This document shows positions 51,606-59,850 of a stretch of DNA of 64,000 bases, piece by piece (positions within the stretch are counted from its first letter, which is position 1; the number at the start of each line of letters is the position of its first letter). This stretch comes from Methanoculleus sediminis (lineage in GTDB: Archaea; Halobacteriota; Methanomicrobia; Methanomicrobiales; Methanoculleaceae): contig NZ_JXOJ01000003.1 in assembly GCF_001017125.1 (NCBI RefSeq), positions 1 to 64,000 on the forward strand. The letters run 5' to 3'. Under the pieces are notes generated by a model. That model was not told the DNA's origin and ran no database searches. It saw only the letters and a list, made by a program, of their open reading frames with translations. The translations under genes were made by a program, and so were the position numbers.

Positions 51606-53032
51606 AAAAAGGGGAAAAGTGACGTTTCGGCGGGAATAGTTGTCAACGACCAGATTTGATGCTCGTCACAGGTTACGTTGACCGTCATGGATTCCTGCAC
51701 ATCGATGGTCTGGTTATAGGGTGGATAACCTTCCAGGCTTAAACCCAGTTCGTAGGATCCCTTTTCACTGAGCGTTTTTATGAACGGAGTTTGCCCCAGT
51801 ACCTTGTTATCCAACGACACGGTTGCTCCGCTTGGCACCGATTCGATGTTCAACGTAATCTGCGGCATAAGGTCGTAAAAAACCCGGGGTGCCGGCCTGA
51901 CGATGGTTGTGTTATAATGAGCGATATCAGGATAGGACTCCCAGACGACAGTGCTTTCGTCCATATCGGTCCAATAGAGATCTGCCGGACCGGTCATCAA
52001 CGTTGTACCTCTTGCGCTCATGTTGTCAAGATAGATCTCCGTCATGTATTCGCCGGACGAGAGATTCAAGGATAAGCGCTCCGTAACGATCGATCCGCCG
52101 GATATGGAACAACCTAACAGGGGATCCGATGACGATTGGAGGACGGTCTCTCTGCCGGAAGAAGCATTGTGCCCGTAGAGCGCATACTCGTCCCCCTGCA
52201 TCGTCCCCCATATTATTACGTCGTTTGACATACGGAGAAACTGCGGACGGTAAATCCCGTAGTGGGTCAGTTCGGAGGAGGTGTTGCTCGAAATGTCGTA
52301 ACTGTGAAGGTCATAGATCAGGTTGTCGGCGTCAGCCGGATCGGACTTTTCCCACCAGATAACCCGCTCCCCGGAGATCTTTGGACAACCGCTTACCGGA
52401 GAAGAATCCGAATAGTGCGTGATCTGTGTCACTGAATCGGTAGCGATGTTGTACAGGTATATGTTCGAACTGTTGGAATCTCGATCGATCCCGTGCCAGA
52501 CCACATAGTCTCCGCTGATGCCCGGGGGCTCACCGATGACTCCGTGTGCCCACGTATCCCCGGTCGGGATGGTGTCGGTGAACGCTTTCTCTTCATTGCT
52601 TGTGAGGTTCAGCAGGGTTAGGCCTGGAACGGCTTTACAATCTGTAACTGGCGTATCCATGCAGTAGTCTACCCAGACAGCGTAGTTCCCCGATGCTTCC
52701 ACACGCTGAGGATTGAACACGTTCTCCTTTAATTTAAACTTCCGACCTGTCGTCAGGTTGTATACGGCCAGATCGAACCTGTTGTTGTCACTCCCAGGAC
52801 CTTCGGTATATTCCCACCAGAAAACCCGGTCGCCCGATATCGATGGGAGCGAGCGGGTGGCGTTGTCACCCGGGTCACGCGGGATGGTGGAGTAGCCCGG
52901 GTCTTCCGTTTGAGGTTCGTCGGATGAATTTTGCCCAATAATGTCTGTTGCATCTACTGTTGTGGCAATAAGGGTGCAGGATACTATCACGAGCGCTACG
53001 GAGCAGAATAGCAATGAGATTATTTTTGTCAT
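51602..53032 (-). CDS. secreted TolB-like beta-propeller with C-terminal PEGA domain
   Basis: The protein has 476 residues from ATG 53032, where a signal peptide begins (TKIISLLFCSVALVIVSCTL). The next 330 residues hold repeated propeller blades (PSISGDRVFWWEY, PPGISGDYVVWHG, PKISGERVIWWEK, NDVIIWGTMQGDEYALYG). A PEGA domain follows (LNIESVPSGATVSLDNKVLG, then GSYELGLSLEGYPPYNQTID). Many Asn-x-Ser/Thr sites suit a glycosylated surface protein. No C-terminal anchor is visible; the coupled membrane protein downstream may hold it. The longer upstream frame lacks a signal. Confidence 0.8.
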   Translation of the reverse strand: MTKIISLLFCSVALVIVSCTLIATTVDATDIIGQNSSDEPQTEDPGYSTIPRDPGDNATRSLPSISGDRVFWWEYTEGPGSDNNRFDLAVYNLTTGRKFKLKENVFNPQRVEASGNYAVWVDYCMDTPVTDCKAVPGLTLLNLTSNEEKAFTDTIPTGDTWAHGVIGEPPGISGDYVVWHGIDRDSNSSNIYLYNIATDSVTQITHYSDSSPVSGCPKISGERVIWWEKSDPADADNLIYDLHSYDISSNTSSELTHYGIYRPQFLRMSNDVIIWGTMQGDEYALYGHNASSGRETVLQSSSDPLLGCSISGGSIVTERLSLNLSSGEYMTEIYLDNMSARGTTLMTGPADLYWTDMDESTVVWESYPDIAHYNTTIVRPAPRVFYDLMPQITLNIESVPSGATVSLDNKVLGQTPFIKTLSEKGSYELGLSLEGYPPYNQTIDVQESMTVNVTCDEHQIWSLTTIPAETSLFPFF

Positions 53033-53217
53033 AGCGAACCCCTCCGAGGGGCAGGGGAGGTTGCTGGGGAGATCTATTATATAATCATAACCTCCCCCAA
53101 TTTCCGCCGTCCCGGTACTCACCTGCCATGCATCAGCATGCCAGGTGAGTCAATCCTGGAGATGAATGCTCATACTGCTTGTATGGTGCAGAACTGTCGC
53201 CTGATAGAGAGACCCGA

Positions 53218-54681
53218 TCAGAAACCGGGATCGCAGGTTCGATCATCCGCCGGCACCGGCCCCGGATCCTGCGTCTCGCTTCGTCGGCCGTGCGCAAAAT
53301 AACTGCAGATCAGTGCCGGAACGGTGAGGGCAGCGGCAAACAGGAACGTGGCAGCGTAACCGCTCCTCATGAGTGCCGGGGTAAGCCGCGGGATGATATC
53401 GCTGCCGTCATCCGGCAGGCCCGCACCGTAGACAACGGATTCGAAGACCAGGAGAAAGAGAGCGATCCCGATCGTGTACGCCGCATACCGGCCGGTCAGC
53501 AGGATCCCCGACCCGCTTCCCACCCGGTCTTTCGGGCAGCTGTCGAGGATGAGGGTCGTGGCCGGGGCATAATAGAGGGCAAGGGCGATGCGAAAGAGTG
53601 CGATGAGAACGATCCCGTGCAGGAGGGAACCGTGCAGAACCTCGACGAAGCCAAAGAGCGTACAGCCCGTGAGAATCACTGCCGCAATGCAGACCGGCCG
53701 CGGACCATACCGGCCGGCGAGATATCCCGCAACCGGCGCAACGAGTATCCCGGCAACCGAGGCCGTCATCAGGATGATGCCCGCGGTAATCACCGACTGG
53801 TGCAGGCCCATGATGAGAACGAACGGCAGAAGGAACATGATGCCGCCGAAGATGATGTACATGAGGAAGGATGAGGCAAGCCCGGCGGAGAAACGCCGGT
53901 CGCGGAAGAGGGCGAGGCTGATGACCGGGTCCTCGACCCGGCGAACGTTCAGGATGAACGCGGCGGCGCACAGGATCGCGGACCCGTACAGGATCCGGGG
54001 TATCGTGTCCGAAACGCCCGGGTGGTAGTCCAGCGACAGGCCGGAAAGGAGCGTGGTCAGGGTACCGAAGAGCAGGACCGAGCCGGTATAATCGAACGGC
54101 GCCGACCCCGGCCGGGGTGCCGGACCGGCGAGGCATATCCTGCCGATCAGGTACACGCCGACACCCAGGACGATCATGATGACGAAGAGGGGACGCCACC
54201 CGACAAGGCCGCTGATGACCCCTCCGGCCCCGATGCCGGCGGCGGTCCCGAAGAGAGAGGCCGAGGTGACCCACGACTGCCCGACCGCCCTGCCCGACCC
54301 GGCGATGGTGGCAGAGATCAGCGCCGGGCCGCCGGCGATGAACATCGCGGCGCCGAGGGCCTGCAGGGCCCGGGCCATGATCAGGGTCAGGATGTCCCAT
54401 GCAAGGAAGCAGAGGAGCGATCCGATCGAAAAAAGAAGAGTGCCTTCGAGGAAGGTGCGTTTCAGGCCGCGGGTATCCGCACCCCTCCCGATGATGACGC
54501 AGAACCCGGCAAGGACGAGCATGTACCCGTTCAGCACCCAGGAGACCACCCCCAGCGTCGAATCGAACTCCTGCATGATAAGGGGAAGGGCGATGTTGAC
54601 GCTGCTCATTGCCGCCGTCCCCATGAACGCACTGAGTGCGATGACGAATACGCTGAGCCGGTCGTTCTCTGTCGGGGCCAT
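53218..54681 (-). CDS. MFS transporter, DHA2-like drug exporter
   Basis: The 487-residue protein has about fourteen membrane helices, starting SVFVIALSAFMGTAAMSSVN. The DHA motif GRGADTRGLKRTFLEGTLLF (helix 2-3 loop), the motif C region SWVTSASLFGTAAGIGAGGV and the VAGYLAGRYGPRPVCI repeat of the loop motif in the second half are clear. It is a proton-coupled exporter of the DHA2 family, with substrate unknown, possibly drug, dye or osmolyte. It lies between a long gap and the CPBP gene and has no adjacent regulator. Confidence 0.88.
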   Translation of the reverse strand: MAPTENDRLSVFVIALSAFMGTAAMSSVNIALPLIMQEFDSTLGVVSWVLNGYMLVLAGFCVIIGRGADTRGLKRTFLEGTLLFSIGSLLCFLAWDILTLIMARALQALGAAMFIAGGPALISATIAGSGRAVGQSWVTSASLFGTAAGIGAGGVISGLVGWRPLFVIMIVLGVGVYLIGRICLAGPAPRPGSAPFDYTGSVLLFGTLTTLLSGLSLDYHPGVSDTIPRILYGSAILCAAAFILNVRRVEDPVISLALFRDRRFSAGLASSFLMYIIFGGIMFLLPFVLIMGLHQSVITAGIILMTASVAGILVAPVAGYLAGRYGPRPVCIAAVILTGCTLFGFVEVLHGSLLHGIVLIALFRIALALYYAPATTLILDSCPKDRVGSGSGILLTGRYAAYTIGIALFLLVFESVVYGAGLPDDGSDIIPRLTPALMRSGYAATFLFAAALTVPALICSYFAHGRRSETQDPGPVPADDRTCDPGF

Positions 54682-54908
54682 GGGACGGTCACTCTATGGG
54701 GAAGGATCGTGTGCAGTTATGGTGAGGGTTTTGGTTTATAGTTCATTAAACGTGCAGGTTTGCTGCTGCAACGTATCCGGGCGCTCCCCGGCATATGAGC
54801 GGGACGCGGCTCCCGGCAATGGTTCCCGATGCGGGGATCGCCTGTGATCCGGCAGCGCCGGGTGCGCGGGCCGCCTGACCGAGGAAGGCGAACTCCCCCG
54901 GGTCTTCG

Positions 54909-55685
54909 TCACCGGTAAGCACGCCTCCACCGGGCAAGCGTCTCCGGGCCCCAGAGGAACGTCACGACGACCGCGATCGCCGCCGCGATCGCCCCGGTGA
55001 CGACCGGGTCGTAGTGGGAACCGTAGTTCGGGAACGAGAATTCGGCAACGTTCATCATGCCGTGGAAGAGGGTCGCGGCAAAGACGCTTCCGCCGGTGTT
55101 GTTGTAGAGCCAGACGATCAGGACCCGGAGCGCGACCGTCGAGAGGGCCTGCCCCGCCGCCCAGACCGGGGTATTGAGCAGGAGCCAGGGGATGGAGTGC
55201 CACGCCGCCCAGACTACCCCGAGGATGAGCGCGGTGAAAAGAGCGCTGCGCCGCTCCTGCAGGGGGTCGGCGGCGTAGCCCATCCAGCCCGTCTCCTCGA
55301 ACGCAGCGGTGATGAAGAAGAGAACGATGAAGACCGGGATCAGGAGATACGGAACAAAAGGCCCGGCGGGGAGCGGCCGCCCGGAGAGGAGCATCACGGC
55401 GTAGGAGAGGAGCATGATGCCCGGCATCAGGAGGAGGATGGGAAGATACCAGAGCGCACGGATCTTTCGGAAGTCGGCGACCCGTGCAAACAGCCGCGCG
55501 ACACCGCTAGCCCCCTCCTCCCGAAAGACCAGGATCGCGGCCGCCAGGCCCGGACAGACGAGCATGAGGGCGCTCACGGGGAGGTTGAACGGTCCCGGGA
55601 GAGGCGTTCCGGAAAAGATGAGGAACGGGATGGAGAGAAGGAAGATGAGGAGGAAGAACGCCGGGGGCGACCGCCCGGTGCTCAC
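54909..55685 (-). CDS. CPBP-family intramembrane metalloprotease-like protein
   Basis: The 258-residue protein has about eight helices. The family motif EETGWMGYAADPLQERRSAL (residues about 125-144) has the Glu-Glu pair and Arg, and VWAAWHSIPWLLLN gives the catalytic His. A third conserved site, FHGMMNVAEF, contains another His near the end. CPBP proteins process prenylated or bacteriocin-linked peptides; the substrate here is unknown. The start overlaps the remnant hydrolase gene upstream by 4 bp. Confidence 0.85.
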   Translation of the reverse strand: MSTGRSPPAFFLLIFLLSIPFLIFSGTPLPGPFNLPVSALMLVCPGLAAAILVFREEGASGVARLFARVADFRKIRALWYLPILLLMPGIMLLSYAVMLLSGRPLPAGPFVPYLLIPVFIVLFFITAAFEETGWMGYAADPLQERRSALFTALILGVVWAAWHSIPWLLLNTPVWAAGQALSTVALRVLIVWLYNNTGGSVFAATLFHGMMNVAEFSFPNYGSHYDPVVTGAIAAAIAVVVTFLWGPETLARWRRAYR

Positions 55686-55686
55686 G

Positions 55687-55981
55687 CTACCCGCCCTCCG
55701 GCACGGGCGCGTCGAGGAACTCCCCGATCATCTCTAGCAGCCGGTCGGTGCGGTCGATGAGCGTGATGTGGGTCGTGCCGGGGAGGACCGCGAGCCGGGA
55801 GCGCGGAAGGCCCGCGGTTCGCGGCCCGCGACGGGAGCATCCTCCCAAACGAGCTCTCGATCGTCGTGAGCGCCCCATGAAGGAGCACGAGCGGGCGGCC
55901 GGTGCCGTGGACCTCGTAGTAGATCGAGAGACTGTTCACGGGGGCGTAGCGGCCCGGGGCTGTTTCCATCTTCGTTGCCAT
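55687..55981 (-). pseudogene. alpha/beta hydrolase with large internal deletion
   Basis: The N-terminal 45 residues are a typical alpha/beta hydrolase start (LSIYYEVHGTGRPLVLLHGA, with the oxyanion HG motif). After SSFGRMLP the frame becomes Arg/Pro/His-rich. In the adjacent frame the normal C-terminus appears: LPRSRLAVLPGTTHITLIDR and LLEMIGEFLDAPVPEGG, then stop at 55687. The middle, including the nucleophile elbow and about 170-180 residues, is missing. The piece cannot be active. It sits between two intact membrane/hydrolase genes. Confidence 0.8.
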
Positions 55982-56002
55982 GATCGTTTCACCAATTCAC
56001 TT

Positions 56003-56974
56003 TCAGGGTGGAGTGCGACCGGGAATGCCGTTGTCGTGCAGGAACTCCGTGATCCCCTGCCTGACGTCTTCGTCATGCCCGAGCAGCATGTGACCGCCCC
56101 CCGGCACGGCAAGGAGGCGGGCGTTCGGGATCTTCCCGGCAAGGGCACGCGCATTCTCGTGGAGAGCCAGCGGATCGTCCACGGCGCTGACCACCAGCGT
56201 GGGTGCCCTGATGCTGCCGACCGGATAATCGTTGCCCTCCTGGTCGTTGAGCAGTCCGGGGGTTGAGACGTAGATGTCAAATAAACTGCCGTCTATCCGG
56301 GCGCTGACCGGCAGGAGACTCATGAGCAATGCCCTGACGTCGCCCTTGTCTTCCGGGGTGAGCCGCTTTCCCCGGGGGACACCGGCCCATGCTCCCCCCA
56401 CGATCGGCTGGAAAAAGGTGACCGTTGCCCAGTAGATGAAGTTGTTCTTGAAGAAGACGGTGAAGATGGGCTTTTGCATGACCGGCCCCTTTCCCGGGGC
56501 GACGGGCTCGACGAGGACGAGAGCCGGGACGCGCTCCGGGTGGCGAACGGCGAACTGGAGCGCCGATGCGGACCCCGCCGAGTAGCCGACGACGGCTGCC
56601 TCCCTGATGAAGAGGGCGTCCAGCAGAGCGGCAAAGGCATCCGCCTGCATGGCGACGCTCGCGCGCGAAGGCATGGGCGAGCCGGGGTAGCCGAACCTCG
56701 AGGGCGTGATGACCTGGAACCGCGGGTCGATGGTCCGGCCGGCGAGCATCAGTCCCTGGTCGAACCCGCCCGCGTTGCCGTGGACGGCCAGCACCGGATA
56801 CCCGGATCCCACCCGGGCGTATGCGATGCTTCCGTAGTCCGTCCGGGCCACCCGGCTCCCCGACCTCTCGATACGTTCCCGGGCGGCACGCATAACGCTC
56901 CGGTAGCGCACCGCGACCGCCGCCCCCGCGACGGCGATACCGAGCAGGACGAGAACGATCAGGACGTCGGCCAT
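56003..56974 (-). CDS. alpha/beta hydrolase with N-terminal membrane anchor
   Basis: The 323-residue protein starts with a hydrophobic helix (VLIVLVLLGIAVAGAAVAVR) acting as anchor or uncleaved signal. The alpha/beta hydrolase domain follows: VLAVHGNAGGFDQ oxyanion motif, nucleophile Ser in VVGYSAGSASALQFA (about residue 133), acid Asp in VVSAVDDPLALHE, and His in VPGGGHMLLGH. It is a complete catalytic triad. It may be an esterase or epoxide-hydrolase-like enzyme. The truncated hydrolase beside it is a different member of the superfamily. Confidence 0.88.
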   Translation of the reverse strand: MADVLIVLVLLGIAVAGAAVAVRYRSVMRAARERIERSGSRVARTDYGSIAYARVGSGYPVLAVHGNAGGFDQGLMLAGRTIDPRFQVITPSRFGYPGSPMPSRASVAMQADAFAALLDALFIREAAVVGYSAGSASALQFAVRHPERVPALVLVEPVAPGKGPVMQKPIFTVFFKNNFIYWATVTFFQPIVGGAWAGVPRGKRLTPEDKGDVRALLMSLLPVSARIDGSLFDIYVSTPGLLNDQEGNDYPVGSIRAPTLVVSAVDDPLALHENARALAGKIPNARLLAVPGGGHMLLGHDEDVRQGITEFLHDNGIPGRTPP

Positions 56975-57005
56975 GGGAATAACCGCTACCGGCCACGCCG
57001 GGTCT

Positions 57006-57518
57006 TCAGGCGCCGATGTTTCCCCTCGAACGTTCCTTCAGGACTTCTGCAAGCTTGTCGAGGGACTCGTTCCAACCGACTACGGCCATATCGCGGTCCT
57101 CGTCCGCCGGGACGCCGGGCTCCCGTATGGTCAGTTTTGTCCCGCCGTCGGCGTCCTCGAACGTCACCGTCGCCACCAGTTCCAGCGGCCAGTCCCCGGT
57201 CATCCCGTAGTACGAGGCCGGGACCACGTTGCCTTCCGCGTCCGAGAACGAGTCGGTGAAGACGAGCCGTTCCGCGGGGGCGATCTCGCGGTACTCACCC
57301 GTGCTCCAGAAATCCCGGCCTTCGGGCGATCGCATGCCAAACAGGTACCTGCCTCCCACGCGGAGGTCGATCCTGACGACCGGCTCGGTGAAGCCCTTCG
57401 CCCCCCACCAGCGCCTGACATACCCGGGCTCTGTCCATGCCTTCCAGACGAGTTCGCGCGGAGCGTCGAAGACGCGCTCGATGAGGATCTCCGGCCTGAT
57501 CTGCTCTGCTTCTTCCAT
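57006..57518 (-). CDS. SRPBCC-family (AHSA1-like) protein
   Basis: The 170-residue START-like protein has the AHSA1 opening ILIERVFDAPRELVWKAWTE, YVRRWWGAKGFTEPV, and the later strand LVATVTFEDADGGTKLTI. The family contains ligand-binding and Hsp90-cochaperone-like proteins. It is one of two SRPBCC genes here; the two are paralogous but only moderately alike. ATGG start with GGTGAGTAACC upstream. Confidence 0.85.
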   Translation of the reverse strand: MEEAEQIRPEILIERVFDAPRELVWKAWTEPGYVRRWWGAKGFTEPVVRIDLRVGGRYLFGMRSPEGRDFWSTGEYREIAPAERLVFTDSFSDAEGNVVPASYYGMTGDWPLELVATVTFEDADGGTKLTIREPGVPADEDRDMAVVGWNESLDKLAEVLKERSRGNIGA

Positions 57519-57689
57519 GGTTACTCACCCTGCAGGCGCCCCTATGACGGCCGGGTGGTTATTAACCCATCGGCGAATACCCCGGCGGGGTTGCCGGAGA
57601 TCCCCTCCCCGGGCGGCCGCCCGGCAGCGGAGTCCTGCGGCAGGACCCCCGCGTGAAAATCCGTCTGGCTGAGACCGGCTGCTCCGCAC

Positions 57690-58181
57690 TTATCGCGCCG
57701 GCGCCTCCTGTTTCAGCGACTGCAGGAGTCCGGCAAGGCGTTCCATGGGGTCGAGCATCTCTTCCTGCGATCCCGCCTCGAGCATCCCGTCGCGGTCCTC
57801 GACCGACTGGAAGATCAGGTGGTCGGTCAGCCTCGTCCTGCCGCCGCCGAGGTCTTCGAGCGTCTGCGTCTCGAGCAGGACGTGGCCCGGCATGGCCTCG
57901 TACTCGAAGGTGTCGACGATCCGTTCGGGCGTAACCTCGTGGTAGACGCCGTGGAAGGCATACTCGTTTCCTTCGGCATCGCGCTGGGTGACGCGCCACA
58001 TCCCGCCGGGCCTCGCGTCCATCTTCTCGACCGTGGTCGTGACGCTCTCCGGCCCCCACCACTGCGATACCAGCTCCGGGTCCGTGCATGCCCTGAACAC
58101 GAGGTCCCGCGGGGCATCGAACTCCCGCGAGATGACGACATCCTGTTTTCCCGCTTCAGCGGTGAGACTTGTTTCTGCCAT
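57690..58181 (-). CDS. SRPBCC-family (AHSA1-like) protein, second copy
   Basis: The 163-residue protein has DVVISREFDAPRDLVFRACT, LVSQWWGPESVTTTVEKMDA, and TFEYEAMPGHVLLETQTLED, the same plan as the next gene. AGGGAGATAC just upstream of the ATG is a strong ribosome-binding site. The pair probably arose by duplication; ligands unknown. Confidence 0.85.
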   Translation of the reverse strand: MAETSLTAEAGKQDVVISREFDAPRDLVFRACTDPELVSQWWGPESVTTTVEKMDARPGGMWRVTQRDAEGNEYAFHGVYHEVTPERIVDTFEYEAMPGHVLLETQTLEDLGGGRTRLTDHLIFQSVEDRDGMLEAGSQEEMLDPMERLAGLLQSLKQEAPAR

Positions 58182-58366
58182 TGTATCTCCCTCCGATGGT
58201 TCCCGGGCTTCATGCCTTCTTCATGAAAAATTTTCCCCTCACGGGTACGCCGGTGAAAACAACGACGAAGGCGGCAAAACCGGAATATCCGCCCGGGATG
58301 CGGCACTTCCGCGGTATGCCCCGGGTGCGGGCGGAGGCTCCCGTCCGGGGACGTGCCTCCTCTCTC

Positions 58367-59326
58367 TCACCAGAACCAGGCCAGCAGGAAGATCGCCGCC
58401 AGCAGGAGGCCGTCCTGGAGAACGACGGAGAGGATCATGATCCTGGCGCCCAGTTTCGGGCCGAAGATCGCGGCGTAGAACGACCCGAGCCATCGCAGGT
58501 AGGTGACGACGCTGGTGAGCAGGTTCGCCACGAGCAGCGTGATGACGATATCCCTGCCCGACAGCTCGCCCGCTGCGAGGAGGCCGGACGCGAGGCTTGC
58601 CGCGGCGACGTACGATCCGAACTTCGCGGCGACGATGGCGAGCCCTTCGGGGGGTATGGGGAAGAGCCGGCTTGCGCCCTCCAGGTACGCGGCGACGGCG
58701 TCGAAGACGCCCGCCTCGACCAGAAACGCCACGACGACGATCGTCGGGATCATGATGCCGAGGATACGGCGGAGGGTCTTCACGGTCGGCCCGAGAGAGG
58801 CTCGCACGGCCTCGCGAACGGGCGGGGTCGGCCCGGGAGGTTTCTCCGGCGGCCCGGACGCCGGAACCCCGGGAAGGAACACTCTCCCGGCCACCATGAC
58901 GATCCCGGTCTTGAGAAACCCGATCCCCATCAGGATGCCGAAGTAGATCAGGCCGAAGACCCCGAGCAGCGGCACATAGACCGGGATGAGGTAGCGCCAG
59001 TGCATCACGACGGACGGAAAGGAGTTGATGAGCGCCGCGACGACGAGCTCGCTCCTCCCGATCATCCCCCTGTGGTGGTAGTCGACGAGCATCGCGTCCG
59101 CCGCCTGCGGCGAGACGAACGCCAGGAGAAAACTCGCTCCGCACTCCCGGGGGAGGTGAGAGAACGTCGTGACCGGGTAAGCGACGCTCGCGATCCGGTC
59201 GGTGATCCGGAGAGCAATCAGGATTTCGGCGATCAGGACGCCGGCGACGACGATCGGGACCGTCCGGACCAGGAGTTCGAACGAGAGGCCCAGTGCCGCT
59301 GAAACGATCTCCGCCGTGCCGTCCAT
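58367..59326 (-). CDS. Gate-domain (nucleoside-recognition) membrane protein
   Basis: The 319-residue protein has eight or so helices in two related halves, each with a Gate/nucleoside-recognition segment (TVPIVVAGVLIAEILIALRI, and RRILGIMIPTIVVVAFLVEA in the second). GASFLLAFVSPQAADAML and AAKFGSYVAAASLASGLLAA are the small-residue core helices. It is related to spore-maturation SpmA/B and FeoB-like gate domains; transported solute unknown. A GTGAACC leader precedes the ATG. It is a single gene between other membrane and soluble genes. Confidence 0.8.
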   Translation of the reverse strand: MDGTAEIVSAALGLSFELLVRTVPIVVAGVLIAEILIALRITDRIASVAYPVTTFSHLPRECGASFLLAFVSPQAADAMLVDYHHRGMIGRSELVVAALINSFPSVVMHWRYLIPVYVPLLGVFGLIYFGILMGIGFLKTGIVMVAGRVFLPGVPASGPPEKPPGPTPPVREAVRASLGPTVKTLRRILGIMIPTIVVVAFLVEAGVFDAVAAYLEGASRLFPIPPEGLAIVAAKFGSYVAAASLASGLLAAGELSGRDIVITLLVANLLTSVVTYLRWLGSFYAAIFGPKLGARIMILSVVLQDGLLLAAIFLLAWFW

Positions 59327-59518
59327 GGTTCACCTCGCCTTACGGCTTTCGTCCAGAAACAACATCCGGTACGCCGTCCGTGCATATCACCGTTCTGGAT
59401 GGCCGCGATGGGATCCTGCCGCTGCTGTTGTGGCCGGTATTGCAATCGGGGCTCTGTTATGGGAGAAACCCGGCAACGATGCGGTCTCCCACCGGTTGAG
59501 AGGGCAGAAAATCGGATG

Positions 59519-59526
59519 GTTTAAAT
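59519..59526 (+). promoter_or_regulatory. TATA box upstream of the symporter locus
   Basis: GTTTAAATACAATGG contains a clear TATA element about 36 bp before the small ORF and about 200 bp before the symporter accessory gene. The transcript would contain the leader ORF and a 15-bp palindrome (59610-59624). Confidence 0.55.
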
Positions 59527-59557
59527 ACAATGGATCGAGAACGTGTTTAGGTACTCG

Positions 59558-59653
59558 ATGATTGGCAACGATTTAGAGTCCTATCGCACGGCAGTGCAGA
59601 ACTGTCCGAACGTGCAGTGCACGTTTGCGCAGAACGCATTCTTCTTTAGATAG
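59558..59653 (+). CDS. possible leader peptide ORF
   Basis: This 31-codon ORF from ATG 59558 (MIGNDLESYRTAVQNCPNVQ to NAFFFR, TAG) lies where the transcript should begin. It includes the perfect palindrome ACGTGCA-G-TGCACGT. It may be a leader for control of the symporter or just chance. No family known. Confidence 0.3.
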   Translation: MIGNDLESYRTAVQNCPNVQCTFAQNAFFFR

Positions 59654-59721
59654 GGAACCGGCCTTTTTGCTGAGTTCCCGTGTAATGTAACGGTTTTTCC
59701 GTTACCGCCAGGTGGTTTGTT

Positions 59722-59850
59722 ATGTTCGGCATCACTGATCCCGCGATCTGGGTTGGGTATCTGCTTGCGCTCGTCTTTACGCTCGCATGCTTAGTGTACG
59801 GCCTCTTGAACTGGAACAACGGCGTGGAGGGAGAGCAGGATGGCAGTTGA
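59722..59850 (+). CDS. symporter small accessory protein
   Basis: This 42-residue, single-helix membrane protein (MFGITDPAIWVGYLLALVFT, then LACLVYGLLNWNNGVEGEQ) is encoded directly before the symporter and overlaps it by 11 bp. Small one-helix companions of this type accompany sodium:solute symporters in many archaea and bacteria, probably stabilising or regulating the transporter. AGGTGG precedes the ATG by a good distance. It is too short for most ORF cut-offs. Confidence 0.85.
   Translation: MFGITDPAIWVGYLLALVFTLACLVYGLLNWNNGVEGEQDGS

Noticed and set aside
59610-59624. palindrome as transcription terminator
   Set aside because: No T-run follows and it lies inside the small leader ORF upstream of the symporter.
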